Shown: positions 11,446 through 22,291 of the stretch, in pieces | How positions within the stretch are numbered: position 1 is the first letter of the stretch | Layout: each line of letters begins with the position of its first letter | Origin: Symsagittifera roscoffensis | Lineage: Eukaryota > Xenacoelomorpha > Acoela > Convolutidae | Direction: 5' to 3' | NCBI RefSeq assembly: GCF_963678635.1 | Contig: NC_087063.1 | Span: forward strand, 2,084,073 to 2,148,072 | Length of the DNA stretch: 64,000 bases | Notes under the pieces: generated by a model | Told to the model about the DNA's origin: nothing | What the model saw: the letters and a program-made list of their open reading frames with translations, nothing else | The model's database searches: none | Made by a program: the position numbers and the translations under genes

Positions 11446-14125
11446 CTCAAATATAAAAAAAAACTTTTATTTTATAACATTTTTTTCATGTTATTACTAC
11501 TCCATAGACGTTAAAAGGCAGTCGGAACATCCTGGGCGTCTTTCTGATACAAGCAGTCTTGCTTGAGTCTAGGTTTTAAACTTTTTCAACTAAGTCCGTT
11601 AAGACAAGAATAAGGGAGTTTCTCAAATGGGAAAACCCAGAGTTGAAGGGGCAGTAATATTACAGACAAATTGTATTTCAAGATTGACAATCTTGTTCAA
11701 AGTATTTCAAATATAACCCAGTGTTTTTCATTATCAATGGAAAATTACCTGTCGGGCAAACTGAGAACTTCTGTTTTTAGTTGGTAAAAGTTCAAATTTT
11801 CAAGAAATTTTGGTTGGTAGCAAATAGTTTGGGAAGTTTTTTTTGTTTTGTTTTTTTTTGTATTTTTGCTGATTTTTTCATCTGATTTTAAAACTTTTAC
11901 AATTGTCTAACCAGGTTCCGAAAAAAACCCCTGATTTTTTTTTGAAATTTTTACGCTAGTCAGGCAAAAAACGAGTCAGATAAAATTGATCTCAAAATAA
12001 CATGCACTTCCAGAATTTCTGTAGATCTATTGAGACAAAAATATTAAGTTAGGACTAGGATCAGTATTAGATTAAAGTGTTGACCCAAAAGATTCAGCCA
12101 CTCTGAAGGCGGTATAACTCAACGACAAAGACAAACAGGCGGTATGATTCAATCGAAACTACTCTATAAGATAGCAAATACCGCCTAATTCTTGTCATAC
12201 ATTTTTTGAATGGGAAAATTGTATAATAAGAAAATTCAGTCGAATATTAAAATTAATTTTTGATAATTTTTGAATATTAAAATTAATTTCCTTAAAACAA
12301 TTATTAAAATTTGTATGAAAAGGGTTTGTTGATAATGGAAGTTTATAAAACTAGTTTTTATGGAGGTCAGCCAGGGTTTTGAATTGGAAAATTTAGGGTT
12401 AAAAACAGCAGCAAAATAAATAAACCTGCTGAGAAAAAAATATCCAGCGAGAAAAAAATAATTTGAGAGAATGCAATGATCAGCTAACTTCTGACATTAC
12501 CACTTAGTCTCCAATAGACATAGTTGGAAGCAGGTAGTAAGAAAAAAGTGATTGCAACGCCGCTAATCTTTCCCGGTAACTCCAGACTTATAAGACCAGT
12601 CACTGTTAAGAATACGCTGGTCATTAAAATAATCGAAGCTGAAACAATCAATATTTGATCAAAAATCATCTCAACAGTCTTGCGTATGTCTCAACTTGAC
12701 AAAAAACAAAATGAATGTATGGTGAAACTAAAACACATCAGTAAAATGGTAATACAAGCCAACACAAACAGCTTTAAAACAATAAAAAACAGCAATGCAA
12801 GTCAACATAAAAACAAAACAACAACGTACCATGCAAGTCATAAACACAAAAAACTAAAAAAGAGCGTAAAAACAATTTGTATGCTGAATTTAACAACATA
12901 CTTGCGAAAAAAAAACTATTTAAAAAAAAATAAATGCGACACAGTCATTGATACTTTTTGATCGAAAATACTCCAAACAAGATAGCATTTCGCATAAACG
13001 GAGAAAAAGGGCACAGCTTTTATGAGGTTCAAGAACCGTTTCGTATCGCAACTTTTGGCTCAAAACCAGAACTTATTCATGACGCATCACCGAATTGATG
13101 ATAAATCTATCTAGATAACTATCACATCAAATTATAGGATTAGGATAACAAGATTTCTTGCTCCTGGCAAAAGCTCCTCTTTCTTTTTCATTCAACTTAA
13201 CAACATTTCGACGAAATTTTCAATATTCAAAAACAAACATGTAGGGTTTCTGTATAGATAGACACTTTCAGCTAGAAAACAGTTGGAATGTTCAATCGGA
13301 GTATTTTTGTTTAGTTGATTTATTAATTAGTCTTCTTCGTTTGTAAGGATAGTTTAGGCCATACATCAGATGCATGACCCTGATTAGTGACTCAGATTTT
13401 TTCTTCACTTTTTTTTTCGAACGGAATCAAATTGTCTTCAGCTCAAGCTGCAAAATAGATTTTAGCATTAAAAAGTACAATTTATAAAATTTGGATCTAA
13501 TTCATTGTTTTCTCATATCTGTTCAATTTTGTCAATTTTGAGAGAAAAACACGTGAAAACAGAAAAAAAAAGAAAAAAATGAATTTGAAACATATATGTG
13601 CACAGTTGGACTACATTTTGTTGTCTTTTTCAATATTTGGTCGGCTGAATCGGCCTATTCTCAATATAAACAGATTGGACAAAAATCGGGCTCAAAATAT
13701 GGATTCATTTAGTTCTTGCTATTGAGTGATAAATTGTGAGCAATAGAGGTAAACATTCGGCTCGTTAATCCCCTTCTGATGATGGAAAATTATAGATAAT
13801 TAATACGATCCGGGATGTTTGGCACGGTAGCTGCCGGAAAATAGCAGAAGCTCTAAGAATGTTGATTAAAATTTTAAAGTAGCCAAAGATAATTGTGGGG
13901 AGACGGCAAACTTTTGTTCAATTTTGGACAAAAAAACCTAACCATGCAAGACTGTTGCATGGAGCAACATTGTTTGTTCCTCCAATTGTCTCTAAATCGT
14001 TAACACAAAATTTCGGCGCTGATGCTAAGCAGGAAATATTTAGGTTGGCTTCGTTGCTGGGAAACAAGAAGGCAGGATCAACAATCCGATAGGTTTCAAA
14101 TGTTTCTGCATGTGCTTTGGCAGGG
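11446..14125. other. Long region without a recognised gene
   Basis: No homology I can name. One short minus-strand frame (12484-12669, 61 codons) encodes two hydrophobic segments and ends in a proper stop. It could be the last exon of a small membrane protein, but the nearest upstream acceptor (pyrimidine-rich, near 12700) leads into an in-frame stop, so I do not call it. The plus-strand frame at 12680-12961 is Lys/Asn-rich, typical of AT-rich non-coding DNA. The final 240 bases abut the left target duplication of the LTR element. Confidence 0.4.
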
Positions 14126-14129
14126 ATAG
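14126..14129. other. Target-site duplication ATAG (left)
   Basis: Immediately outside the left LTR; identical to 33588-33591 outside the right LTR. A 4-bp duplication is in the normal range for Ty3/gypsy and BEL/Pao integrases. Confidence 0.8.
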
Positions 14130-14500
14130 TGAGTTTTGTATCCTGTACTATACTCATAGAGTAATTTCAGACAGGGTACACCGTCTGCTCGTCACGCTAT
14201 CTTATTTTCGGCCGGATAGATTCGTGCAACTTCTTAGTCTTATACCGATCTTAATCTTACTCTTATATCTCCATAGATCTAGTGTACACCGGTTTGCGCG
14301 AGTTAGCTCAAGAATGAGAAAAACTGTATTCTAAGTTTATTTCAAAGTGTTCTGTTGTTGAAACTACGAGTAGTTTCAACACTTTACAAATAAATAGGTT
14401 GTTAGGTTGATGGATTATGATTGGTTAGTATTTTTTATTTTATACAGATAAAATATCATAATAATAACCATTGATAAATACTAGTTTAGATCTGGTTCTA
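14130..14500 (-). repeat. 3' LTR of the large retroelement
   Basis: 371 bp. Aligns along its length with 33197-33587; shared blocks include 'tgtactatactcatagagta', 'cgtgcaacttcttag' and 'ctagtttagatctggttc'. The two LTRs differ by scattered substitutions plus a roughly 20-bp difference where the right copy has two 'gtgtacancggttt' blocks. Clear LTR-to-LTR divergence means the insertion is not recent. Its inner edge is preceded by a short purine-rich run (GGATGGG on the minus strand) that may be the polypurine tract. The terminal base pair on the inner side is TA rather than TG, probably a mutation. Confidence 0.88.
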
Positions 14501-16568
14501 CCCATCCGGGTTTAGAGAGTTTTAATATATCAATGTTCCTATTGTAGTGTAGGATGGATGATGGTGATTTTTCTTTAGATGTTGCTAGCATATTCTTTTT
14601 TCCGATTAGGAAGAGGGATCGTTATCTGTTGCTCCAGGAAACTTGAAACGTCGATAAGAAATTGTTAATAAGCAGTGGCAATTGATCACGATCGTTTCGG
14701 GAGATCGTATCATGATTTCTGATTGGTTGTGATGAGTGTTGATCTGGTTGCTTAGAGAACAGCAATTCTCCAATCTCGTTCAGACGTGGCATGAAGTTTG
14801 ACTTCGGGTGAAGTGCCTGGTGACTTGGATCTGTACGTATACTTGAACATCGAGATGGCCATTGTTCTGTTGCAATTGCATTCTTTTGCAGCGATGCCAA
14901 GTCTATCTTTAAATGCATTGAGCTTAGTGATTATGAGCAGCATGTCAGGTGGGTTTTACCATTCCGTAGTTGGAGTGTGATTGTGTTGTCAAGTTCCTTG
15001 CTGTTTGTCTTTGGACTGTAAATTATCTATATATTGCATTGTATTGTTTACATATATAAATTTTTGTTAATCTTGTTTTTTAGTCATGATCTTGTATCAT
15101 TTTTATCGCAAAAGCACTGCTATTTAGTTCCGTTATTTTTAAGAGCTACTCACACTTGAGTAAATCCCGTCAAAAATAGTGTCGTGGATGTCACAAAACG
15201 TGGATGTAGCATGGTGGGTGAGGCCGGCTATAGAGCATACTCAGGACGCCCTCTTCTGGTGGGTAAGGCCAGAAGGGAGGGCATTATTTCATGCTCTCTT
15301 TTTGGTGGGTCCTCTTTTAGTTCAACATTTCATGCTATTTTTTATTACCAGTGTTTTCTGTTGTTGTCTTAGTTATGTATTTTTCTCAAAAATCAAGCTG
15401 TTTGTTTCGGGTTTGTTTTTCGACTTTTTGGTGTTTTGTTCTTTTGTGTTTAGACTGAAAAGTAGTCTTCAAAAGATTAATTTATCTAGTTTTAAGCTGG
15501 TGTTAATCCAGTTTCGGTACCGTGGGTTTTCTTTTTTAAGTCATGCTGTTAGGTTGTGGTTTATGGTGTTTAGTAAACTTGCGTTGGTTAGTTTGGATTT
15601 CTATATAATTCTTTGCAACCGGGTTAAAGGAAAGTTTGAAACGTGTTAAAGCTTGTTAGAAATGTTTTCAGTGAAAGTTGAAACTTAAATTCATTATTTT
15701 AAACCCTTGTTTGTGGGCGAGCAGTGCGAATTTGGATAAAATTTGTCGGCGAGAGAATATAAAGAAGCGTCTCGGAAAAGGTTAGTACTGGTTTCTGCAA
15801 TATATGAACAATTTTTTTTAAATTTTGTACTTAAAAATTATGAAATTTACAGCTTGACTTGGGGGTTGAAATAATTAATTTATTTTCAATTGTATGAATA
15901 TTTACTGCTTTGGGGAAAGAGTTTATATATTAGTTTTATGCTTTGTACGGGATAATTTTATTGCTTCAATTATTGGATAGGTTAATAGAAATTGATGATT
16001 TGATAGGAGTTTCTGTTTTTTATTTTGCTTTTTTTTAGTAGATGATTGATGATTGTGCCTATGAAGAAAAAGAAAACATTGCACTAGAATGGTTATTATT
16101 GTTTGAATTTATTAGTAAACTGTTGAATTCATATTACCTAATCGTCGGTGAAGAAGCCATGGGGAAAAACATCGTGGATGATATCAGATGAGTTTAGTAG
16201 TTTAGCTAGCAAACGAATGATGTGTTTAGTTGGCAGAAGTGACCAAAGCAATTCGAGTGTTTCGAGTGCTTTCATACGGTGTGTTTTGATTAAGGTTATA
16301 AAGTTTGTGATTATAGCGAATGTTGTATATGAATTCTAGGTTTGGGACTTCAACGGGCTGGAGGAATTCATGAGGGACAATTAGTGTGCGGGATTCGTCT
16401 ACATTTAGGAGTTTGGTTACGGGACAGAAGATATACATCTGGGTGATGGGATCGTGATTTCGTAGGGTGCCTTGTAAGTTAATGTCTTCAATACAATAGG
16501 TGAAGTTAAGAAAAAATGGTGATGTGTATTTAGAGTTAATGTATTATTATCTATAGTGAGGTTCTCGT
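14501..16568 (-). pseudogene. Unrecognised 3' coding region of the retroelement, part 2
   Basis: This lies between the nested hAT and the 3' LTR. Open minus-strand stretches are present at 16226-16438 and 16417-16626 (with FCPVTKLLNVDES and HHFFLTSPIVLKTLTYKAPY). They read as the continuation of the region at 18372-19840, which the hAT interrupts. A separate short frame lies at 14752-14943. I do not recognise a family. Position after the envelope-like gene suggests either the end of the glycoprotein or an accessory gene. Three diverged repeats of about 45 bp beginning 'ggtgggt' occur at 15213, 15258 and 15304. The 156-codon plus-strand frame at 15179-15649 is antisense and I do not consider it real. 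Confidence 0.4.
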
Positions 16569-16695
16569 CAAGGGTGTCACATATATGCGGATTTTTTTGC
16601 TCAAATATGCAAACAGTTTTTTCCAAATATGCGGCAATATATGCGGCAATATCTCGACAATATGCGGAAAAAAAAGGTAATCCAAGAAGTTCAAT

Positions 16696-17048
16696 TCAGT
16701 TCAAGTTATAAAACAGGAACAAAATTTTCTTGAGAGACTCGTCTGAGAGTGATTTTCGGTCATCTGCGAGCAAGCTGTTGTACTTGGAAAATGTACGTTC
16801 AACGTCAGCAGATGTTGAAAACAGGAACCCATAGCAAAGTACTAGGTCTGAAAGAGTGGGAAGCACCTCCTCATTCGCCAACCAAAAATCACGCAGACAC
16901 ATAATCTTCTCTTCAAGTTGTTTAACTTTAGTTGAAGAATCATTGATTTTTCCGAAAGTGAACTTTCTGGCTTTCTCACGATATAATAAGAGTTCTCCTG
17001 CTGGTATGTCGTTAAAACCAGGTATGGTGAGATCAGGTTTTTCTTCAA
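16696..17048 (-). pseudogene. hAT transposase C-terminal dimerisation region (fragment)
   Basis: Two overlapping minus-strand frames (16696-16902 and 16842-17048) together give the carboxy end of a hAT transposase. The hallmark is the block STSADVERTFSKYN followed by LLADDRKSLSDESLKKIL and a terminal aromatic/Asn pair, the region through which hAT transposases oligomerise and which supplies the last catalytic Glu region. A frameshift separates the two frames near 16850-16900. It is joined to the amino-terminal fragment by about 400 bp of non-coding sequence instead of the RNase-H-like core and all-alpha insertion of a full-length (600-700 residue) enzyme. Confidence 0.8.
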
Positions 17049-17444
17049 TTTAGTTGTAAAAAACTACCTTTTTAGTTGTATTTCAACTACTTCAATTTAG
17101 TTGTAAAAAAGCTTCGTTTTATGATTTATGCTCGCCACAAATTGCAGCCTGGCAAGTCATAAATCAAATCTCTTGTAAGAACCAATCGAAAATTTAGAGA
17201 CAAAAGAAATATACTTGATCTGTCTTGCATTTCTGAGGATATGAGATTTATCACTGATAAATTTTCATATTCATTGGAGGCTTAACTCCGGTCGAAATTG
17301 TATTTTGGTTATCTATAATTGAGCCTGCAGAAAACAAGAAAAGACGAGCTGATCATATGCAAAACAATACAACCAAAAACATCTTCACCATTTATTTTTT
17401 TTAGTTCGAATAGCCTAAATAATTTTAACCTCAAACCAAATTGA

Positions 17445-18041
17445 TCAACAAATACACCGACATTTTAAGTGATACTTTTCGGCTTTTTCCATTTTCGGCC
17501 ATAGCATCAATTCTTTGAGTTTGTAAACTTCTACGGCATACAAATCGTCCAAGTACCGAGCAAGTCCTGTTCTTTTGGGAATTGAACCCCCTCCAACAAT
17601 ATGCTTCTTGCAGAATTCTCGAAAAACTTCGTTATCAACAGTATTGAATGGGGTATTGGTACTCACTAAAACCCGGACGTAATCGGTAACAACCTTAAGT
17701 TTTGCAAGTTTTGCGGTATTCTCAACTGGAAGAGTTGTCGTAAGCGTTTTCTGTTTCTTGGCTGGAACTTCTGACTTGGCATTTTTCTCGTGTAATTGTG
17801 TCTTTAGATGCTGTTCCAGGCATGACTGTCGGCTATAATCAATAGACACGGCACAGGTTTTGCAAAATAAAGTGTCACCATCCACATAAAAGTGCTCGGA
17901 ATTGTTGCCTTGTCGTAATCGTTGCTTTGCCGACAGTTTCGAAGAGTGAACAGCTTTCGATTTTGCTTTTTGCGCTTTTTCAACCCGAGTTTTCGTATAT
18001 TCTTGGGGTACTGAGCTTTGTTCACTGTCAGAAGCCGACAT
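17445..18041 (-). pseudogene. hAT transposase N-terminal fragment with BED zinc finger
   Basis: A 198-codon frame starting MSASDSEQSSVPQEYT. Residues about 55-85 form a BED-type DNA-binding finger: FCKTC, then about 18 residues later EQH and LHEK, giving two Cys and two His ligands. A basic PAKKQK segment follows, then helical sequence typical of the region before the catalytic domain. The frame ends where the core should begin, so the product could at most bind the transposon ends, perhaps as a repressor. The ATG at 18041 is preceded by a duplicated copy of the same start (see 17994-18189). Confidence 0.78.
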
Positions 18042-18189
18042 TTCAACAAAGTACAGTAACGTCTTTGAGCTGCAAATGGCGGTAGACGGTTCGTATATTC
18101 TTGGGGTACTGAGCTTTGTTCACTGTCAGAAGCCGACATTTCAACAAAGTACAGTAACGTCTTTGAGCTGCAAATGGCGGTGGACGGTT
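17994..18189. repeat. 98-bp tandem duplication over the hAT transposase start
   Basis: Two near-identical 98-bp units beginning 'cgtatattcttggggtactg' at 17994 and 18092. Each carries the MSASDSEQ start codon region, so the transposase start is duplicated. The upstream copy opens a separate frame (17804-18139) that runs out of register with the finger. Confidence 0.85.
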
Positions 18190-18371
18190 CCAGCAGTTGT
18201 CAAGTGCGGCAAGCAAACAACATCTGAAAGGTTAATTACTTGTAATAGTGAGTAAACAAACCGATATGCGGGATCATTGCGTCATATGCGCTGGTTATAT
18301 GCGGGTTCTGAGGTCACCCTAAATATGCGGATATATGCGGAAATATGCGCCGCATATATGTGACACCCTTG

Positions 18372-19840
18372 ACTTCTCGTGCTGGTGTATTGAGAGTGTA
18401 ATGGTGTTGAATGAACTTGTAAAAAGTGTACTTGTGTGCTTGTTTAGTTTGTAACATGACTTCGTGTGAACAGTGCAAATCACGTTCTTTGGGTGTGAGG
18501 AAATGAAAGGTTAGTGAAAAGTGGTTAAGTTTGTTAAAATAATCATAAGCATGAATCATAAGCATGAATATTACGTAGTACTGCTGAGATGACATTGTCG
18601 TATTTTTTATTTACGATATTGAGGGTGAAAGTGTATGGGGTTTCGATGAAATTTTTTTCTGTTAGTTGGGGGGTAGCAAATGGGTTGTTGTTTAGAAAGA
18701 TGTCTTCGTTAGGTCGTTTGATGTTATGATCGTGATAATCGATAGAGTAATCATTAGCTTTAGGTGCAGTGAAATTGAATAGTGATTGTCTGTATCCTGT
18801 TTGTGTGATTTGTTTTGTGGTTAGTGCTGTTGTTAGAAGATAGAGTTCATCATCATGAGTGGTGTGAATGGATTAGTGAAGTGGTTTTTAGATGTTTATG
18901 AAAGTGTAGGGTATAAAATATGCTCTTTTACATAATTGGGTTTCTCATTATTGGGGTCTGAAAGGAAGTATGTGTATTGTGGGAAAAAGGGTAGACATAT
19001 CTGTAGAAATTCTTTTGTATTAGTGTGAAATGGATGATTGACAAATGTGTTGGATGTTCATGGGTTAGATGAGAATGGAGTTTTTGTCAGTTTTCTTTTA
19101 AGGGTTCTGTAATCGCGTTTTGTACTAAAGGATGTGGTTGATGAGGAAGTCGGGTTATGGGAAGGTGTATAATTTGAAGAGGGAGTTGGGGTTGGTGGGT
19201 TGGATGACGTTATAGATAGTGAGAGTTGGAGAGTAGTTAGTGTTTGAGGCTGTTGAAATTGCTGTTGTAGTGTTATGAAGTTATCAAGTTCATGTGATAT
19301 TTGTTTGTGATCTTGGTCGTTGTTATCGGATGGTTCGCTGGTTAGAGGGGAATATACGGGTGTAACATATGAAATTGGAGAGGGAGAGGAAGGGGGTTCA
19401 ATTTTGAATTGGGAATGGATAGTTTGAATGGGTTGTTGGGAAAATGTAGATGGACTGGGTTCAGATTTGGCAAATTTGTCTGGTGTTTCGATATTTCGAA
19501 GTCGTTGAATTGGGAAATAGTGTTATTTACCGTTGTGTTAGAATTAGTATCTGATTCCATGCTGGATGAAGTGTTATGATGAGGTGGTTGAGGTGAGGGG
19601 AAAGCAAAAGATGGGAATATGGGGAGGTTGTTCTAGAGGTTGGCTGGTTGGGAAAATATCGATGGAGGGATCCAACTTGGCGGCTCATCGTGGCCTAAAA
19701 AGATGGTTGTTCTGAGAACGAAAATTAGTGGTATGTAGTTGTTCTATAATTTGTTCGTATAAGTCGTCTCTGTTGGGTTGTTGGGTTATTATGTGTTGGA
19801 TTGGGCTTTGTGGATAATTAGATCTCGAAGTTATGAAGTC
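18372..19840 (-). pseudogene. Unrecognised coding region of the retroelement, part 1
   Basis: Follows the envelope-like membrane anchor on the minus strand. The first part (about 19840-19000) is rich in Pro, Thr, Ser and Asn (ORF 19342-19560). The later part (18314-18700) reads as ordinary folded protein, for example NFIETPYTFTLNIVN and the ORF at 18314-18595 with CSHEVMLQTKQAHKYTFYKF. The frame appears to resume beyond the hAT insertion at 16568. Several stops and shifts are present. No family recognised. It could be a second surface protein or a mucin-like accessory product. It is one of the two regions that make the element unusually long. Confidence 0.4.
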
Positions 19841-19842
19841 TG

Positions 19843-22291
19843 TTAGGGCGATATTTCTGAAACTTCGTGGTACCAATGATAGGGGTGGTTATGGTTGCGG
19901 TTTTGCAATTGTGGTGCTGTATGGGTTGTTTTCGTATCATTTCGTGATTCTTCAAACGTGTTTGGTGTTGATGATAACTTGGTATTTTGTTCTTTTATTT
20001 GAGCGTCTAAAAGATTTTTATTGATTGATGTTGAGAATATTCCAAAAATTCCCGCAAAAAGTAAGCGTGCTACGCTTGCTTGTTGGTTAACTTGTGTGTG
20101 TATTGCGCATGTTTTGTAGAATCCTTTTAAGGGAGCGAAAAGAAATCCAAGAAAATTAAACATTGCGTATAATATAGTCAGTCTTTCTAAGATGTAGTAG
20201 GGCCATCCTAGAAAGGCAAGAAGTTCGTTTTTCAGATTAACAAAAGTAGAAATTTTTATCGGTGATAAATCTTGTGGTCTGTATTTTTCGCCATTTAAGT
20301 AAATGTAATCTTTTTTATCTTTAAAACATCCGCTATAGTCTTGTGCGTATATGTCTGAAAAGCCAGCTGTTTCTGCAAATTGCGTAGGTATTGATCTGTG
20401 AATTGTCGTTGTATTGTGTCCATTTTTGTGAAAAATTCTTGAAATTGTTGTGTTCGAATGTGATGTTGGATGTCGGACTTAGAGTATATGCCGATTGACT
20501 GTAAAGCAAAATAGGGGTTGCGGGAAGAGCTCTAATGCTTTCTGGTGAAATTTTTTTGAGTGGTTGCATGAGTGTAGGATATGGTTTTTATCTTCGTCAG
20601 GGTTTAATTGTACTACATTGTGGCTGTTTTCTGATCCACATGGGACTGCTGTATCCCGAAAATAAGTTCTGTGGGAGAGTGTATCAACAAAATATACTTT
20701 ATTTTTATAGAATATTGGGATTCTTTTATAGCGTCTTTTGTCTTCAAACACAAATAAAGTTGATACTTTTTTGGTACAAGTGTAATACCATAATATATTT
20801 CCTTCGTAGTCAAAAAAAGTTGGTCTGTTTCTTGACAAAATTTTCTGCATAAGGGATTTTAAGTACTGCTAGTGCAAGTGATTGTGAAATTTGTGTGCGT
20901 TCAATTTCGCATAATTGATGAAGTATTTCAAGTTCTGTCGAAGACATTTCTTAAAAAATTCTACCTATTGTGTAATATAGTTTCATGTCTAAATGTATGT
21001 CTTAGTGGATTGCGCCAAAATGAGTGTTGCTGATGAGTGAGAGTTCTTGTAAACGTGTACTGTCTTTAACTTGTGGTTTTAATTTTCCACCAATTCTTCC
21101 TGTATTCTTTTGAAGTTTTACTGGGACATAGGAGTTTTTGTCGGTGGTTGAACGAGATGTAGCCATTTGATGTATTATTATTTTCCTGTATTCATGTCAA
21201 AACCATCTTCCTATTCGACAAGTTTTACTGAATATTGTGTTTTGTAAAGTGGTATGGTGTATTTACATGCTAGTTCCGTTTCTGGGTATATTTGGACACG
21301 TGTCAATTTATTTTCTATATTAATAATGTTTCTAAATTTAAAATTACTATATCTGAGTTGATCAGGGCTTACATCTTCAAACGGGATTTATTCAATAAAA
21401 TATTTTTGATGAAATTTTATCATTCTAGCGTGTTTTTTTTCTACATGAAATATTGTACAAGTGTCTTCAGGGAACCAAACGATTGTTGCTTGTGTGCGCG
21501 TAGTAGGATCGCAATATCCTTGGTTGTTTTTTCAAGGGAGTCTGACTCCTTGGTAAATTATAATGTCATCTTTTAAATCACGTGTTAGTTGTATTTTTCA
21601 AGTTGTATTTTCCAATCAGAAAATATTATTTCTTGGTTTCCTTTATTTTTTTATTTGCCTTACAAATTGGGGGTTGTTTATTTCAATGTGTGGTATCCAA
21701 TTTTTGTCACGGAGATTGTAAATTAATCTTCCATGTTCTACGTGAAATGGAAATTTATTATCTAGTCTTTATGACCTTGGTATTTTTCAAGTTCAGCTTG
21801 ATGTGCTGAGTCTGGAAAAACTTGAAATTTTACTAGTTTTCTGTTTTTGTCTTTATTTGATGTGATTTTTAATCTTTCAAGTTCGTTTTTGCAATCGTCT
21901 GAAGTGCAATGGGGCTGAAGTGCAGTAGTCTTTCGATGTTACCTTGGTAGAAAGATTCATGATCTAATCTGTTTTTGTTTCCGTTTGAAACTTGGCAACA
22001 ATGTACTTTCTTTTCGGAAAATGTTGCTGTGAGTTTATGGCCTGTTAGTGTTGTAGCTCGTGCTTTGGAGTAAAAATTTGCTATTACATTTGTTGTTTCG
22101 ATTGATTGTGGTTCGGATTCACATCGAGTGACTTGGTTTATTGCATATTTGTTTAAGGTTTTTTGTTCATTTTCTTCACAGTCATAGTATAGTAAATCCT
22201 GAGGTCCTGTTCGAGGGGAAGGATTGTTGGGATCAGGTTTTGAAAAGTTGAAAAATGGAAGTGTCTGGAAAATTAGTATCTTTAAAAACAC
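19843..22291 (-). pseudogene. Envelope-like membrane glycoprotein, decayed
   Basis: Three groups of minus-strand frames in the envelope position after pol. The first (21869-22291) has regularly spaced Cys and ends near a HFSPIAL segment. The second (20479-20850) contains WYYTC, then about 30 residues later a FVDTLSHR block and AVPCGSE. The third (19843-20163) begins with a hydrophobic stretch including RLLFAGIFGIFS and then a polar tail, as expected for a membrane anchor and cytoplasmic domain. From memory of the family, the Cys/FVD/PCG pattern resembles glycoproteins of chuvirus-type (Jingchuvirales) negative-strand RNA viruses, which are repeatedly found captured by arthropod and other invertebrate LTR elements. 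That is an inference; a baculovirus-F or other class III origin is possible. Stops and frameshifts make it non-functional. Confidence 0.55.

Larger units (their letters stand above)
16569..18371 (-). mobile_element. hAT transposon nested in the retroelement (internally deleted)
   Basis: A 1803-bp DNA transposon with perfect 22-bp terminal inverted repeats, CAAGGGTGTCACATATATGC plus GG. The flanks carry an approximate 8-bp repeat, gttctcgt (16561-16568) and cttctcgt (18373-18380, offset by one base), as expected for hAT insertion. Inside each end are many copies of ATATGCGG (about 16580-16670 and 18260-18350), the usual arrangement of subterminal transposase-binding repeats. It encodes a BED zinc finger at the amino end and the hAT dimerisation block at the carboxy end, but the catalytic middle is absent, so it could only move with a helper. 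It split a reading frame of the host retroelement. Confidence 0.88.

Noticed and set aside
12484-12669. 61-codon minus-strand membrane-protein-like exon
   Set aside because: Two hydrophobic segments and a proper stop are suggestive, but the only good acceptor upstream leads into an in-frame stop and no partner exon was found.
12680-12961. 93-codon plus-strand ORF
   Set aside because: Lys/Asn/Thr-rich composition typical of AT-rich non-coding DNA, no motif and no start context.
14095-14129. Possible p53-family 'C.C.GRDR' signature at the left edge of the retroelement insertion
   Set aside because: Only a handful of residues match, the frame needs a shift, and neither flank continues the domain. 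Most likely chance.
15179-15649. 156-codon plus-strand ORF, one of the longest in the left half
   Set aside because: It is antisense within the retroelement, composed of hydrophobic T-rich codons expected from A-rich sense sequence, and has no recognisable motif.
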